In this document: positions 28,001 through 38,323 of the stretch, one piece after another | Numbering within the stretch: position 1 is the stretch's first letter | Layout: each line of letters starts with the position of its first letter | Origin: Rotaria macrura | Taxonomy: Eukaryota; Rotifera; Eurotatoria; Philodinida; Philodinidae | NCBI GenBank assembly: GCA_900239685.1 | Contig: OENT01000951.1 | Location: forward strand, 1-64,000 | Direction: 5' to 3' | Length of the DNA: 64,000 nt | Notes under the pieces: model-generated | The model's input: only the letters and a program-made list of their open reading frames with translations | Told to the model about the DNA's origin: nothing | Database searches by the model: none | Made by a program: the position numbers and the translations under genes

Positions 28001-31000
28001 TGTTGTTGTTGTTGCTGCTGCCATGGATTGTTTCAATGAATTCATGTATTCAGAATTTCGTAAATTCGTTAAGATATCATGATAACGCTTGTTTAATAAA
28101 TTATGATGTTTGTTATCGGTTGTTCCAAGAGGATTGTTAACTAATGCATCAAGAACACAAAATTCACTTGTTAAAGGTAAATTAGTACGATCAACAAGAA
28201 TATCGGCCGGTGATGTTAAGAGTGACAAAGGACTTTGAGCTGTTTGCGATGGTAGACGTTTATATTCATTGATAGTTGTTTGATTATGTTGTTGAAGTGC
28301 ATGAGTCAATTGTTGTATTACTTGATGATCATCAGTATTACGTTCAACTTGTGCTTGTGCTTGATCAAGATCGGTTGCATGACCAGTTTTAGTAAATGGG
28401 ACAATAGATGTTCGTGAAACGCTTGGTGTACGACGAACCTCATGATTTGAAGAATCTAGAAATACTTGATATTCTTCGGTGCGTTCAATAATAGGCGGTT
28501 CTTGAGAATCATTTTTAATCGAATTAATATTGCTCATTTTTTGTAATTCAACAGCTTGTTCAAGTACGCGATCAACTGATGGTGATTCGTTAGATGATGA
28601 ACTTGTACGATCATGTGTATTTGATGTTGGTATTGTTGTTGTTGTCGTTGTAATAGTTGTGATTATTTTCTGAGTCGGCTGTGGTCGTGGAGGTGAATCA
28701 TAGGTAGGTGGCGGTGTTTTAAAGCGTTGTTCGAAATAGTCGCGTTTAGCATTAAAAGATTGACGCGAATCAATCGGTGTATCAACGTTTGAGTTGTTTG
28801 CTTCTTGTTGTTGATCTCCTGAAGTGTGTCGAACATTTTGATAATGATGCGGTAGTTGTTGATTATATGTATCTGTACCATCGATACGTACTGGTCCAGA
28901 ATCGCTATCCATTCGACGCTTAGCAGCACGAGCAGATGTGCCCATCAATGGTGGTGTGTAAGTACGTGTTGAGCCAGTTGTTGACGTTGACATCGAAGAA
29001 ACTGGATTAATGTGGCTATCAACAATTCGAATAAGTTCACTGACACTATCGTTAATTTTCTCGGTCGTGTGAGTTTCAGTTTTATTGTTTGCTTTCTCAT
29101 CAGCCATTGATTTTGATACGACGAATACGAAAAGTGACAGTAATTCCCGTTGCTTTTTCTTTTTTTTCAATATGGTTGATCGCACAATTATAATGAATGA
29201 CTGACACTCATTCGAGTCTTCGTAATATGATGATGGTCCGGTATGTATATTATGTATACTCACTACCTGGCCGCTTGTCGCCTACTTTTTTGTCAATGAG
29301 CCGTGGAAATGATAGAGATAAAGCGAAACGAGGAAGAAAAGAAAGGCTTGTGTCTATATATCTACAAGTGAAGTGTCATGAACGGATATACATTTATATA
29401 TACATATACATATATATACACATGTATCTATATATATATATATATATGTGTGTGTGCGTGTGTGTGTGTATGCGTACAGTGGACAGACAACGATGATAAT
29501 CGATGTTGTTCTTTGTCTAATTGTAGAGATATGCTTAGAGTATATGAAGAGTAGTTCTTTTTACTATTTTTTCTTTGTCTTCTTGCCGTTAATTACTTCT
29601 GAGCTCTATTTTCTTTTTTTTCTTTCTGTCTCTCGTACATACGAAAAAAAAATACGCACATTCTCACTATGATCGCAATCGCAGTGTGACGCCGAGAGAA
29701 TAGAAGAGAATAAATATGAAAAAAATTGGCAAAAAATAGGAGGAGAAAAAGAGAGGGAGAGAGACAGAAAAAAAAACAAGCGGAGAAAGCTAGAGTAAAT
29801 GTACAATAGTGTTGATATATGGTTATGGCAATATTTCTCTTTAGGTTTTTTTCTCTTCTCCCTCTTTCTTATGCCTCTCGATGCCTCTAGTCGTGTAAAT
29901 AAGTGTTCTCTTTTTATGGGTATGCGTTTGTTATTGATGCTGTGTCTGTGTGTATACACATAAGCACACACGCACACACATAAACGCACATCGAATCATC
30001 ATCAAAGCATCTCGAATGTGTACATACTTTTCGATCTCTTTTTTTACTGCTGTTACGAAGAATAAGTCTCTCACATGTATACTCGATTCATATTAATGTC
30101 ATATACAAAGCAGAATGTTACGCAAAATAATAAATCTAAGCTGATTGAATACAAAAAAAGAAAACGAAATTTAGAATAAGTTGAAATATAATATTTGCAA
30201 TACGCATAGAAGAGACACATATATACGCACCAATCAATTGAAAAACAGATCGATGCAACCAATTATTCAAAAAAAGATCAATATAGGTGTATCGATTCAA
30301 GGCTCTATAGAATAGCTAGACGAAATACAACCACAGGTGCAGATAGCAATCATCATTTCTAATTACTCTTCAAAAATCAACTGGTAACTAGTTCGTCAGT
30401 ATAGATTTTTCTATTTACTATAGTGACTGACTGTGTCTTCGAGGTCACATATATTTATGCAATCTGTACATTAACATACAATTCTTTTGCTCCTCTGCTC
30501 CTATTTCATTCTCGTGTAATCACGCATCATATTTATGGATATCAAACGACATGAGACAGATGTCTGATCATAACGAGGTCGAGAGGAACAAAAAAGTCCT
30601 TCTCACTATCTCTCAAGGTTGCCAAATGCTAACACTTTTTTTACAGTCGGAGAAAGATGAATGCACACATAGTATGTATAAGTGTGCTTTATTTTTAATG
30701 TTGTTGTTCATTGGTTTCTGTTCTCACTACACAACAATGTCAAGATGCAGACTCTCTCGAAGGAAGAAAAAAAAAACTCTAATATATATGTACAAGTTTA
30801 ATTGAAAGCGTCTTGTGTGATGTAAGAAGATAAAAGAGAAAAAAGAGTAACCAGTTAAAAGGTTAAATGCATTGATCCACCACTTATTTGACACTTTCTT
30901 ATAGAAATACACTGATAAGAATGTGCAAGAGAGAAAGAACAAAAAAAATGCGAAGAGACCACACGAGATCTTTTTTATTTTATTGCTTTATCAATAAGTA

Positions 31001-34000
31001 GTCTACGTTTCATTTTCAAATGTTATTTATCCTCAATTTAATCTCGTAACTCGATCTAATTACTAGTTTGTTAATGAAATAAAGTTAATTCTTCTTACTG
31101 TTACTGTTAGAATAAACATCATTCGATGTTAAAAGAAAATTTTTTGTACGATCAAAATTATATATTTGTAAATTATTCGTTGGATGAATGTGAGGAGGAT
31201 AAGTTATTACATATCCGCAACCATCTTCACGTGTTTGTTCCGATTCATTATCATCTTCGTTATTATTCGTATTTTGAAAGTATAAACACGAGTTTATTTC
31301 AAAATGCATATCAGTCTCGGTTACGTTATTTGACTGATTCCTTTGATTGTGTTCCCAATGTACAGAATAATATGCAAATAATGTCGTAGATGATGGAGCA
31401 TGATTATTAAGAATCAAAGGGCGTTGTGATGATGAAGATGAAACTCTCATGATGAACATGCAATAGAAAATGATCGATGCTTTATAATTCTACTCAGTCT
31501 TTTTTTTTCTCACTTCCACTACAGCTGTTGCCGATATTCTTATTCACACAAAATGAAACAGGAAAAAAAGCGAGTGAAACAGCCTACCACGATTGTTAAT
31601 AGAAAATTTCTGTAAGCCAGTTGATGGAATATCTCCGCCACGTAATATTTGTTTATAGATCGATTTTTGTTCATCAATTATTGTTGATGATGTCGGTCGC
31701 ACACTAAGAAGAGTAATCACTATAGAAAAATAATTTCATACAGATGAACTGACTTGTTAGTGCTCGATCTTGAATCAATCGTTATGGAAGATGGTGAAGC
31801 ATCATTGTTCTAGAGAGATAATCAACAGACACGCTCATGAACTCGTATGAATTTCTTATTGATACTTACTATATTCGTTCGTTCCGTCGAGGATACAATC
31901 TTTGTTGGTGAGAACGATGAATCTTCAAAACGTGTGTATTTTTCTATGTGTCTCTTGGTCATTGCCTTTTCATTTCTAGTATAAGAAAAATGAACTTTGT
32001 AAATATGTGATGAAAAATCATCGCTTACTTAGCTGTCGTAGTTGTACTTCGTACTGGTGGCGACAATTTATTTCCTGTGCAAAATATTTAACTTATTTAA
32101 AGACGTTGTCGTTTGTCAGTCTTACCATTGTCTTCATCAGTATTTTGTGAAGCTGCTTTCCGCATGTAATCTTCCATACGTTCAAGACTACCGTCGAATT
32201 CTTCGGGAAAAGTATAAGTTGGTTTGTATGGATTTGGATGATCGTCTAGAAAATATAACATGGGATTTTAGTTCGAATGAATTCTCTCGTGCAATTTAAT
32301 ATCGACAGAGAAAAGATAAAATCATGCAATACAAACAACGAAAGCCACACATAGGAAGACAATGATGGATCAATAGAAGAAAACGAAAAAAAAGTATGCG
32401 ATTGCGGCGCACGATAAATGTTGCGGTACAATATTTAGATAACGATTTAGCATTTATCAAATGATAGAAGAGAAAAGAAAGTTCATATTTGAAATATTTC
32501 TCTCATGCAATGTATTATTGCAATAAACGGGACTCGATGATCTGTTATCGTCCATATGCAAAGAGTCTACTGGAATGAACTACGTAACTGTAAAAACGTC
32601 TACAGTATCTACTTGAAATTCATCTCATATAAATGAACGAGCATATGATACACTGAAAGCCATGTAAAAGAATGTTCATGTACTTCACTCAACATTTTTC
32701 ATAATTTTGTCATAGACAAACAGAGAAGCAAAGAAAAGCAACAACAAGATGTGGACAGTTAAATCTCTATGAATATTGAACATTTGAAGACGAGGTTATG
32801 AACAAACCTTGTTTCTGATAATATTCTCGATAACGAGAGGGCGTCGGAGGTAATTTGACAAGAATGACATCTAAATCATGATTTTACTAATCTTTTGAAT
32901 ATTTGATTATATTCCATATTAATTTTCTGACGTCAATGTAACAATATACATGCTCAAGCATGATAAAGTATGCTTTTGTCTCCAACGAATTTACCTTGTT
33001 TAGTATCAGGCGCTCTATGAAGTTGGCAATACATATCTTTATACCACTGTGCTTGAGTTTTGTCACAGTCGACCGTTGACACCTAGAAGTATATCATAGT
33101 TTATATTATCCTTATTTTTTTGTCGTAGCTTCTTTTTGATTAAATACAGTATAAATCTCGAGTATGTTTTGTCAGAAGTAAATATAACGTTAATTCTCTT
33201 GTGTGTCACGCGCTAACCTATTTAGCATATGACGCTACAACATCACATTTATACCCGAAACTTCTTACACTTTCTTTGTCTTTACCTTATGTTGACTGAA
33301 CAAATGTGCTTGTCTATCCTTCGCTAGTTATTATACAGTGATCAATTCTCACCAGACAACAGATCAAACAAGCACTAGTAACAAAAGGAGTATACAGAAG
33401 GAGAACGGAGTAAAGGTGAAAGTAATGACAATATTGTTATTACTATGAAAAGAGTGTTTGTATGTCAAGAAAAGAACGTCAAATGGCATATCATGCACAT
33501 ATATTAGTTTATGTGATGATTGATGTATGTAATATTATGAATAAATGTAGAAAAAAATAGATCAATGTCTTTTTTGAGAAGAAATATAAAATTCTGAAAG
33601 TAGAACGCTTGGAATTCAATGTTGATTTTTTACTAATGAGTAAATTTATCTCAGTAAAAGACAGTGTATTTAAACAATTAACGATAAGAGAAACACTCGA
33701 TGTGATGATTTAATAAATAGAAATCTTCTTTCTTTGATGACCCTCAAGGTTTTCAATAACAAATATTAGTTATAATGCAACGAAAAAAGTGCAGAAGTCC
33801 TTCAATTCATGCTTGTCAACCTATGAAATTATTAAGTAAATACAGAGGAGAAAGTTCAATAAGGCAGAGAATATACTACATATTTTTATATATGTGTATG
33901 TGTGTACATGTGTTGTATTACTGGAGACAAAACTTGAAATCAATATCTTTTTTTCTTGTACTACCTGCTGACAGCGACAAGAAGCATTCGATTGAATTAT

Positions 34001-35855
34001 TTTCTTTACTTTATCCATGAGCAATAAATATAAATCAAACTTATTTTCTATGATACGATCATGCTGTTGAAAGAAGATTAATTTCGTTCATAATAGTATG
34101 AAAATGTCAACAACGGCATGTATGACGATCAAGCTTCGATCATTTGATAATTGTGCCACGGCATAAGTATAATCTATCGCTTTTTATTTTTACTTCTTAG
34201 CAATATTCACGAATATAACACGCAAGATTAAAAATTATCGATGAACGACTACAGCAAATATCGAGGAGAAGAAGAAAGGAAAAGAGAAGATGACTAAAGA
34301 AAGTCTGCTTGCGTTCGGTATTTTTGTTTTTGCTATACAGATAACAATTTTTGCTTCGCCGTTGAGCATGATAGTGCACACACCGACTGTAAGAAAAAGA
34401 AGGAGAAGATGCAGAAAAACACAGAGGAAAAACCAGTAAAGAATCGATTGCTGACGAGAACCAAGAGTCTATTACGATGACGTGCTTGTTTTTGCTCCAT
34501 TACAAATCAAATATGCAAGCGAACGGGCGCATAGCATGAGATCAGGATGAAAGAAGAAGAAAAATACTCAGTACTATACTTGATTCATTCTGGCTCCTTT
34601 CTTTGATTGATTCAGTTCTCTTGACATGCATTCTTGATATATGTCATTGGAAGTGAATTCACAAGTCAATGCAACATATTCTGAAGAACAAAAGGAAAAG
34701 CAAAGCAATGTTATTATTAACATAGTCGTTGATAATTATATTGGGCAACTATCGTCAGTAGAATACTATTTTTGACAATAAACAATCCGTCAATCATTCA
34801 TATATGTATTTACATGTGTACGTTAAACAATAGCTGCTTCTGATAGGATGATATTCCATCACGTATCTATGATCGCAGATCGTGTCAATCAACTATATGA
34901 ACTACGAGCAGACGAGCACAAAACTATTTTTTCCTATCAATTGATAATCGATCTCGAGTAGATATTTCTTTCAACAGCAGATAACTTTGATTTAAAGTGA
35001 AAAGAATATATATACATGTTTTTTCGTTCTTACGTACTATTGAAGGATTATTGGTGCAGTTTGTTTTATCTTCCAGCTGTATCGTATTGTTAGTAGTAGT
35101 AATTTTATCATGATTATGATTATTGTTGTTAGTTAAGTTGATGTCGAATTTTTTCGATGTTAATGAACGTATCTTTGATGGTGTTGATGAAAATTCAATG
35201 TTTAACGATGGTTTGATATCTTGCGATTAAAGAATAAAACAAAAGATATGAAGAATTCAAATGCATCGTAGCAGAAAATCGTACCATGATGGATAGGAAT
35301 TTGAAACTCCACACGATGAGTTGAATAGTTCTTTGGAAGTTGAAAATCATTCAATGGTGGTAAATTTTGATGATTATCATCATTTTCTCTCATGTTATTT
35401 TTATCGAATTGAAAACGAACACGACGTGTATCAGGAGATAAAAGGTCTATTGATTTTGCAATTGAAAACTCATTGGAACACGTAAGATTTTGATTTGAGC
35501 GTGATAATGATGAATGAATCCGTGTCTATTAATATTTAAAAACAGATTATTTATACAAGATATTTTCTTCTAGTCGGTCTCGACTTTGCGTCATACGGCT
35601 TAATAGGAAAAAAGAGGAGAGCAATACGTTTTCATTCACATATGTCTGTTATACAAATACCATATGGTTCAAGGTTAATTTCTATTATCAGTCAATAAAT
35701 AAATAAAAACGATTTACTTCTTCGCGATTCAATGGTACACAAATAAAACTAAATTGATCTAATGTTGCATTGTCCAATGTATGGTGACGTTGGCGGAAAC
35801 GATGCTCATAAGAATGAAGAACCTTTGTATGACTTTTTCTCGTTTCAACTATCAT
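22683..35855 (-). CDS. SORBS: Sorbin/SH3 adaptor (SORBS/CAP/ponsin-vinexin-ArgBP2)
   Basis: Adaptor linking adhesion and actin proteins. Exons (minus): 35855-35718, 35525-35285, 35219-35038, 33082-32995, 32870-32808, 32245-32126, 32074-32029, 31975-31870, 31809-31754, 31703-31588, 24964-24947, 24895-24815, 24635-24554, 24488-24420, 24363-24126, 24054-23940, 23882-23735, 22872-22683; 698 aa, frame intact. The SoHo region is at about 188-277 (QAQWYKDMYCQLHR, PNPYKPTYTFPEEF). SH3-1 (about 455-515) has ELPFRKGDTILV and EGEHQGLTGIFP; SH3-2 (about 525-590) has GDRVILLRKLDNNWYEG; SH3-3 (about 636-698) has CQVLYDYTPQNSDELEI and DDGWYCG and ends FGTFPGNYVKIL, the SORBS hallmark. An RRVRFQF motif lies in exon 2. 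An optional exon and a giant exon lie in the intron between residues 385 and 386. The 24554 donor (gtgcgt) was chosen to keep frame. The 5' UTR may include an exon ending near 35950. Confidence 0.85.
24947..24964 (-). other. 18-nt microexon of the SORBS gene
   Basis: Flanked by a good acceptor (catcttgtag) and donor (gtaagt). It encodes the core FHWYV in phase 1 and is needed to connect the first-SH3 exons with any upstream coding exon. The length is a multiple of three, so skipping would keep the frame. Confidence 0.6.
25026..25079. repeat. CT/TA microsatellite
   Basis: A CT tract running into about 30 bp of TA repeats, within the long SORBS intron. A second TA tract lies at about 25737-25760. 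Confidence 0.85.
26018..29107 (-). CDS. Giant open exon inside the SORBS intron
   Basis: An uninterrupted 1,030-codon frame including the stop, starting MADEKANNKTETHTTEK at an ATG with a good context (AAAATCAATGG). The product is disordered and low in complexity, rich in Thr, Ser, Gln, Tyr and His. It has a Lys-rich block (KEKKKQEKENKKLEKKK), a PPMYYGGRG-type Pro/Tyr/Gly segment, and a more ordered-looking end (KITPNLLVDEWDYPQI). A donor at 26041/26040 (ATCA|gtaacc), 8 codons before the TAG, is phase 1, exactly the phase of the 18-nt microexon. Splicing there would give a 1,335-aa protein ending in the three SORBS SH3 domains. Otherwise it is a separate single-exon gene of 1,029 aa nested in the intron. 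I recognise no domain. An in-frame GTG at 29263 is not taken as the start. Confidence 0.7.
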   Translation of the reverse strand: MADEKANNKTETHTTEKINDSVSELIRIVDSHINPVSSMSTSTTGSTRTYTPPLMGTSARAAKRRMDSDSGPVRIDGTDTYNQQLPHHYQNVRHTSGDQQQEANNSNVDTPIDSRQSFNAKRDYFEQRFKTPPPTYDSPPRPQPTQKIITTITTTTTTIPTSNTHDRTSSSSNESPSVDRVLEQAVELQKMSNINSIKNDSQEPPIIERTEEYQVFLDSSNHEVRRTPSVSRTSIVPFTKTGHATDLDQAQAQVERNTDDHQVIQQLTHALQQHNQTTINEYKRLPSQTAQSPLSLLTSPADILVDRTNLPLTSEFCVLDALVNNPLGTTDNKHHNLLNKRYHDILTNLRNSEYMNSLKQSMAAATTTTTKSKESRKKSKEKIPKEKKSKGKPSAKSNTSVEHVTATSPVNTTEQILNQTSESIIATNIIEQVPLIDPKEKKKQEKENKKLEKKKSNQKSKNQEYQVVDAIISNPISLRLPYSYLDKYNVNPPLSQSSPLQSTQPSVPSTTDVTTTTTTTATTSKDKNAAVEEKNQPLYHLVTIVRELQKHSMAVLATSSNTPITSQTNATTESKETTKQSVPDLKEFDHQQPLLEQQRPLISSNQVEIHSQSESTKPRIIYRYLDEQGRILKISYIPPSELREQPAQQYAYHQNEPPYFYGRHIAIDDDRRHLLPQYEQHSTWQGESKLPTTVTREDFELRDKRVPQLTEQFMPSERIIPVSVENERSSGNSSQPQTQRTMYYPNQQNVKLAWLPLSYPPEQVMTSGATAATAGYDTDSTISEPSATHRPYDYGPVDTHCHHPNRPYHNDYYYNRSPGPSYYHHPPPMYYGGRGVSPDYGGLSRNYIEVFRGGDFRETKPSEIYSLPLSEQMRTSPNYPSSSRHSRYDQYQSERFGTVSNRHNISTSPHIHYSNSLPKSRYQTNIPPTTVHASSYYTHRSPYHHRTVQSSPNPDSRTNIRHSKSFDYRPLRTKLQREYKITPNLLVDEWDYPQILENTKYSTTTTSITNRSGVSSPDDVFISNRANQA
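29385..29473. repeat. TA/TG microsatellite
   Basis: About 90 bp of TA-rich then TG-rich simple sequence, roughly 280 bp upstream of the giant exon's ATG. Confidence 0.85.
31099..31443 (-). CDS. Optional SORBS exon (345 nt)
   Basis: A phase 1-1 exon of 115 codons between acceptor catgagag and the strong donor A|gtaagaag. Its sequence begins SSSSSQRPLILNNHAP and is Asn/Ser-rich. If the donor is ignored, the frame reads 5 more codons to a stop at 31085, giving a SoHo-only short protein; if used, the exon joins the microexon in frame and the SORBS product becomes 813 aa. The sequence alone does not show which form is made. Confidence 0.55.
33083..35037. other. Long SORBS intron
   Basis: A 1.95-kb intron between the third exon and the exon that opens the SoHo domain (VSTVDCDKTQAQWYKD). 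I see no further exon or element in it. Confidence 0.5.
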
Positions 35856-38323
35856 TAGAGTATGACATAGAAGAATAAAATCTATGAATACGAAAAACAT
35901 AATGATAATCTTTAGTGTTTTGTTTGATAAGAAGAAGTCTTTACTTACAGCAATGAATAAGTTTCTATAGAAGTTCAGCAAACTTCTTTTTTACGTTTCT
36001 CTCGATGGGACTTCTCACTAATGTATTATGTCGATCAATTTGACTGTGATCCAGAGAAGTGAACTAGAAGGCTATCGTACGACAAACGATGTAATCCATG
36101 GTCAACAGTAACGTTCTCCTTCAACTTGTAGATGAAAGATGTATATATTCTATCACGATCTATTATGACAATTCTCTCTTGGCTAGTTTACTTGGAATGG
36201 CATCCTTCTACTAATACTCTCTCACATATAAAGAACGTAGAACAGCAATCGATGATGATAATGATGATGCATACATATGTGGATTCTTCGTTTATTCAGT
36301 TGTAGCCGATGATGTTACGTATAGATTTATATTGGTTCCCCGTTCTTGATGAAAAGCAGAAAAGAAGGGAAACAAACGAGCAAGAAGGATACGTTGTCAA
36401 TCATCGCTGATCTTCATATTTCTGTATCCCAGAGTTAATAGAAATATTCTTCATTATTTTTCCGAAGAATGTATATGGCTCGGTTTTGCCCATTTTAGAT
36501 TGTCACATGTGGTTTCTTCCAGTCATACATCTGAGTAGAACTTCACAAAAGAGAAAACGATTCTCAGTACAAATGCTTTTTCCTGAAAACCAATCAATAC
36601 ATATAATAAGCTTCAACTTTCGTTCATGACTTGAGGCACAAAAATAAAAATGATATCTTGCAGAAAAAGACAGACGCCTCTTCATTTCGTTCTGTAAATG
36701 AACCACTGCGTTCTCATATAAAATTGTGAAACAGTATGTATCGATTGACTTTTGTCACACAATAGAAAACAGTTACTTTGTTTTTATGATTAGTATATTC
36801 TTCATCGAAGGTAATACGAAGAAAATTGGCTTAATCTACATTTTGAACGGTTCATTGTCTGTGGTTGTAGTTGGTTGTTCATTGAGTGGCGTTCTTTTTT
36901 TAAATCGAGTAAAGCTACTAAACTATTCACGGTGATTGACTAGTTTAGAATAACATTTTGTATTAGATTTTCTCATTTAACTATCTATTTAAAATTGAAT
37001 TGTGTAAAAACATTATTACAGATATTTGAATGTAGTTGATGAAATGATGAAGACTGTCACAGCCATCTCTTTGAATTTAGTTCATCAGTGTGTTTCATTT
37101 TGGTCGGCTAATCGGATCTTGTTTTACTCGAACATTATACTGTAATCATCTTGAAACATTAAACGATTATTCGAGTTGAATGATTTAGAATAGATGACTG
37201 ATTTTGTTGTTCCATCGTTTTAACAACTTATTTGACCACGTGTATCGAAAGTTTTCTGTTTTTCTCTACTGAAATTTATCACAAAGAGATTTTTTCATTG
37301 CATCACAAGCTAATCTCTTCGTGATAAATTTCAACACTTAATCATCAATTATCGATTTATTGTCGCTTTTACAATGATCCACGACATAGTGTGTATTTTC
37401 GGAAAAGAGAACCACTAATAACTTCAACATTAATCATTGTTATACAAGGATCGAATAAAAATCAATATACTGTGCATTAGATTAATTTTTATTTTCATTG
37501 GATACAGACCAAGACATCATTGCCGAAACAACAATAAACATTGCTTCTATTAGCTCGATGCAAATATTGAATATTTAATACAGACAGTTCTTCATTGAAA
37601 TAAAATAAAAATCTTAATATTCTCCTTTCTTCCTTTTCTATGTACTCACATTTAATTCTCAATCACGACCTGCTTGAAGGAAAAACAATAAAGACAAGTA
37701 AGCACTCAACTATTATTCAAGTAACTGTGAATATTTATACAAGAACTGCTTGACATTGAATAACCATTCGCAACAGCACTTCAAATTTAGATGCGTTTCA
37801 TACAGAGCAAATCATTCGGAATCAATAAGTATCGACATATTTATTAAATAGTTATTCGATGAAAGGTTTTATAGAAAATACATAAATAACTAACTGTATG
37901 TGCTATACCAGCGAATATTCGTCATATAGTATTTAAGCTGTTTTAATATGATTATTAACAATATTAGCTATTGGCAATCTTTATTTTTAATGAGTGAACA
38001 TTTCAGCGATTTTATGTAATCATAATTTTAGTTTTATGTTTGAAGATAGTTGTTGATCAATAAGTAGAAAAAGAAAATGTTACAACTGATCAGCCGAATA
38101 CAAGTCAGAAACATAGATGATTAATAGGAATTCAGTGATTTTTGTAACTACGATCTCTATTTTGGGTATGGAATATACAACTGTTTTTATCTAAATGAGC
38201 AAAAAACTAATAGAGTACAAGCAGAAAAAAATGACTATCAGACAATCATGACTAGATGGTTGACAAAAAAATAAATCATACGAATAAAAACATGAAATAA
38301 AAGTCAAAAGAAATTTCATGCGA
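35856..38323. other. Intergenic between SORBS and GluN1
   Basis: About 2.5 kb holding the presumed SORBS promoter and the GluN1 3' UTR. The only structure seen is the hairpin at 37270-37333. Confidence 0.5.
37270..37333. repeat. Hairpin, 22-bp arms, 20-nt loop
   Basis: Arms 37270-37291 and 37312-37333 are inverted copies (TGAAATTTATCAC-x-AAGAGATT) with one mismatch. The stem does not extend outward. It could be a tiny palindromic element or a short RNA hairpin; nothing decides. Confidence 0.7.

Noticed and set aside
29108-29263. N-terminal extension of the giant exon to GTG at 29263
   Set aside because: A non-ATG start is unlikely here. The ATG at 29107 has a good context, and the extension reads through a Lys run and hydrophobic filler.
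29606-29989. 127-codon minus-strand frame
   Set aside because: The translation is made of microsatellite and polypurine tracts (Val-Cys and Phe-Leu-Ser runs).
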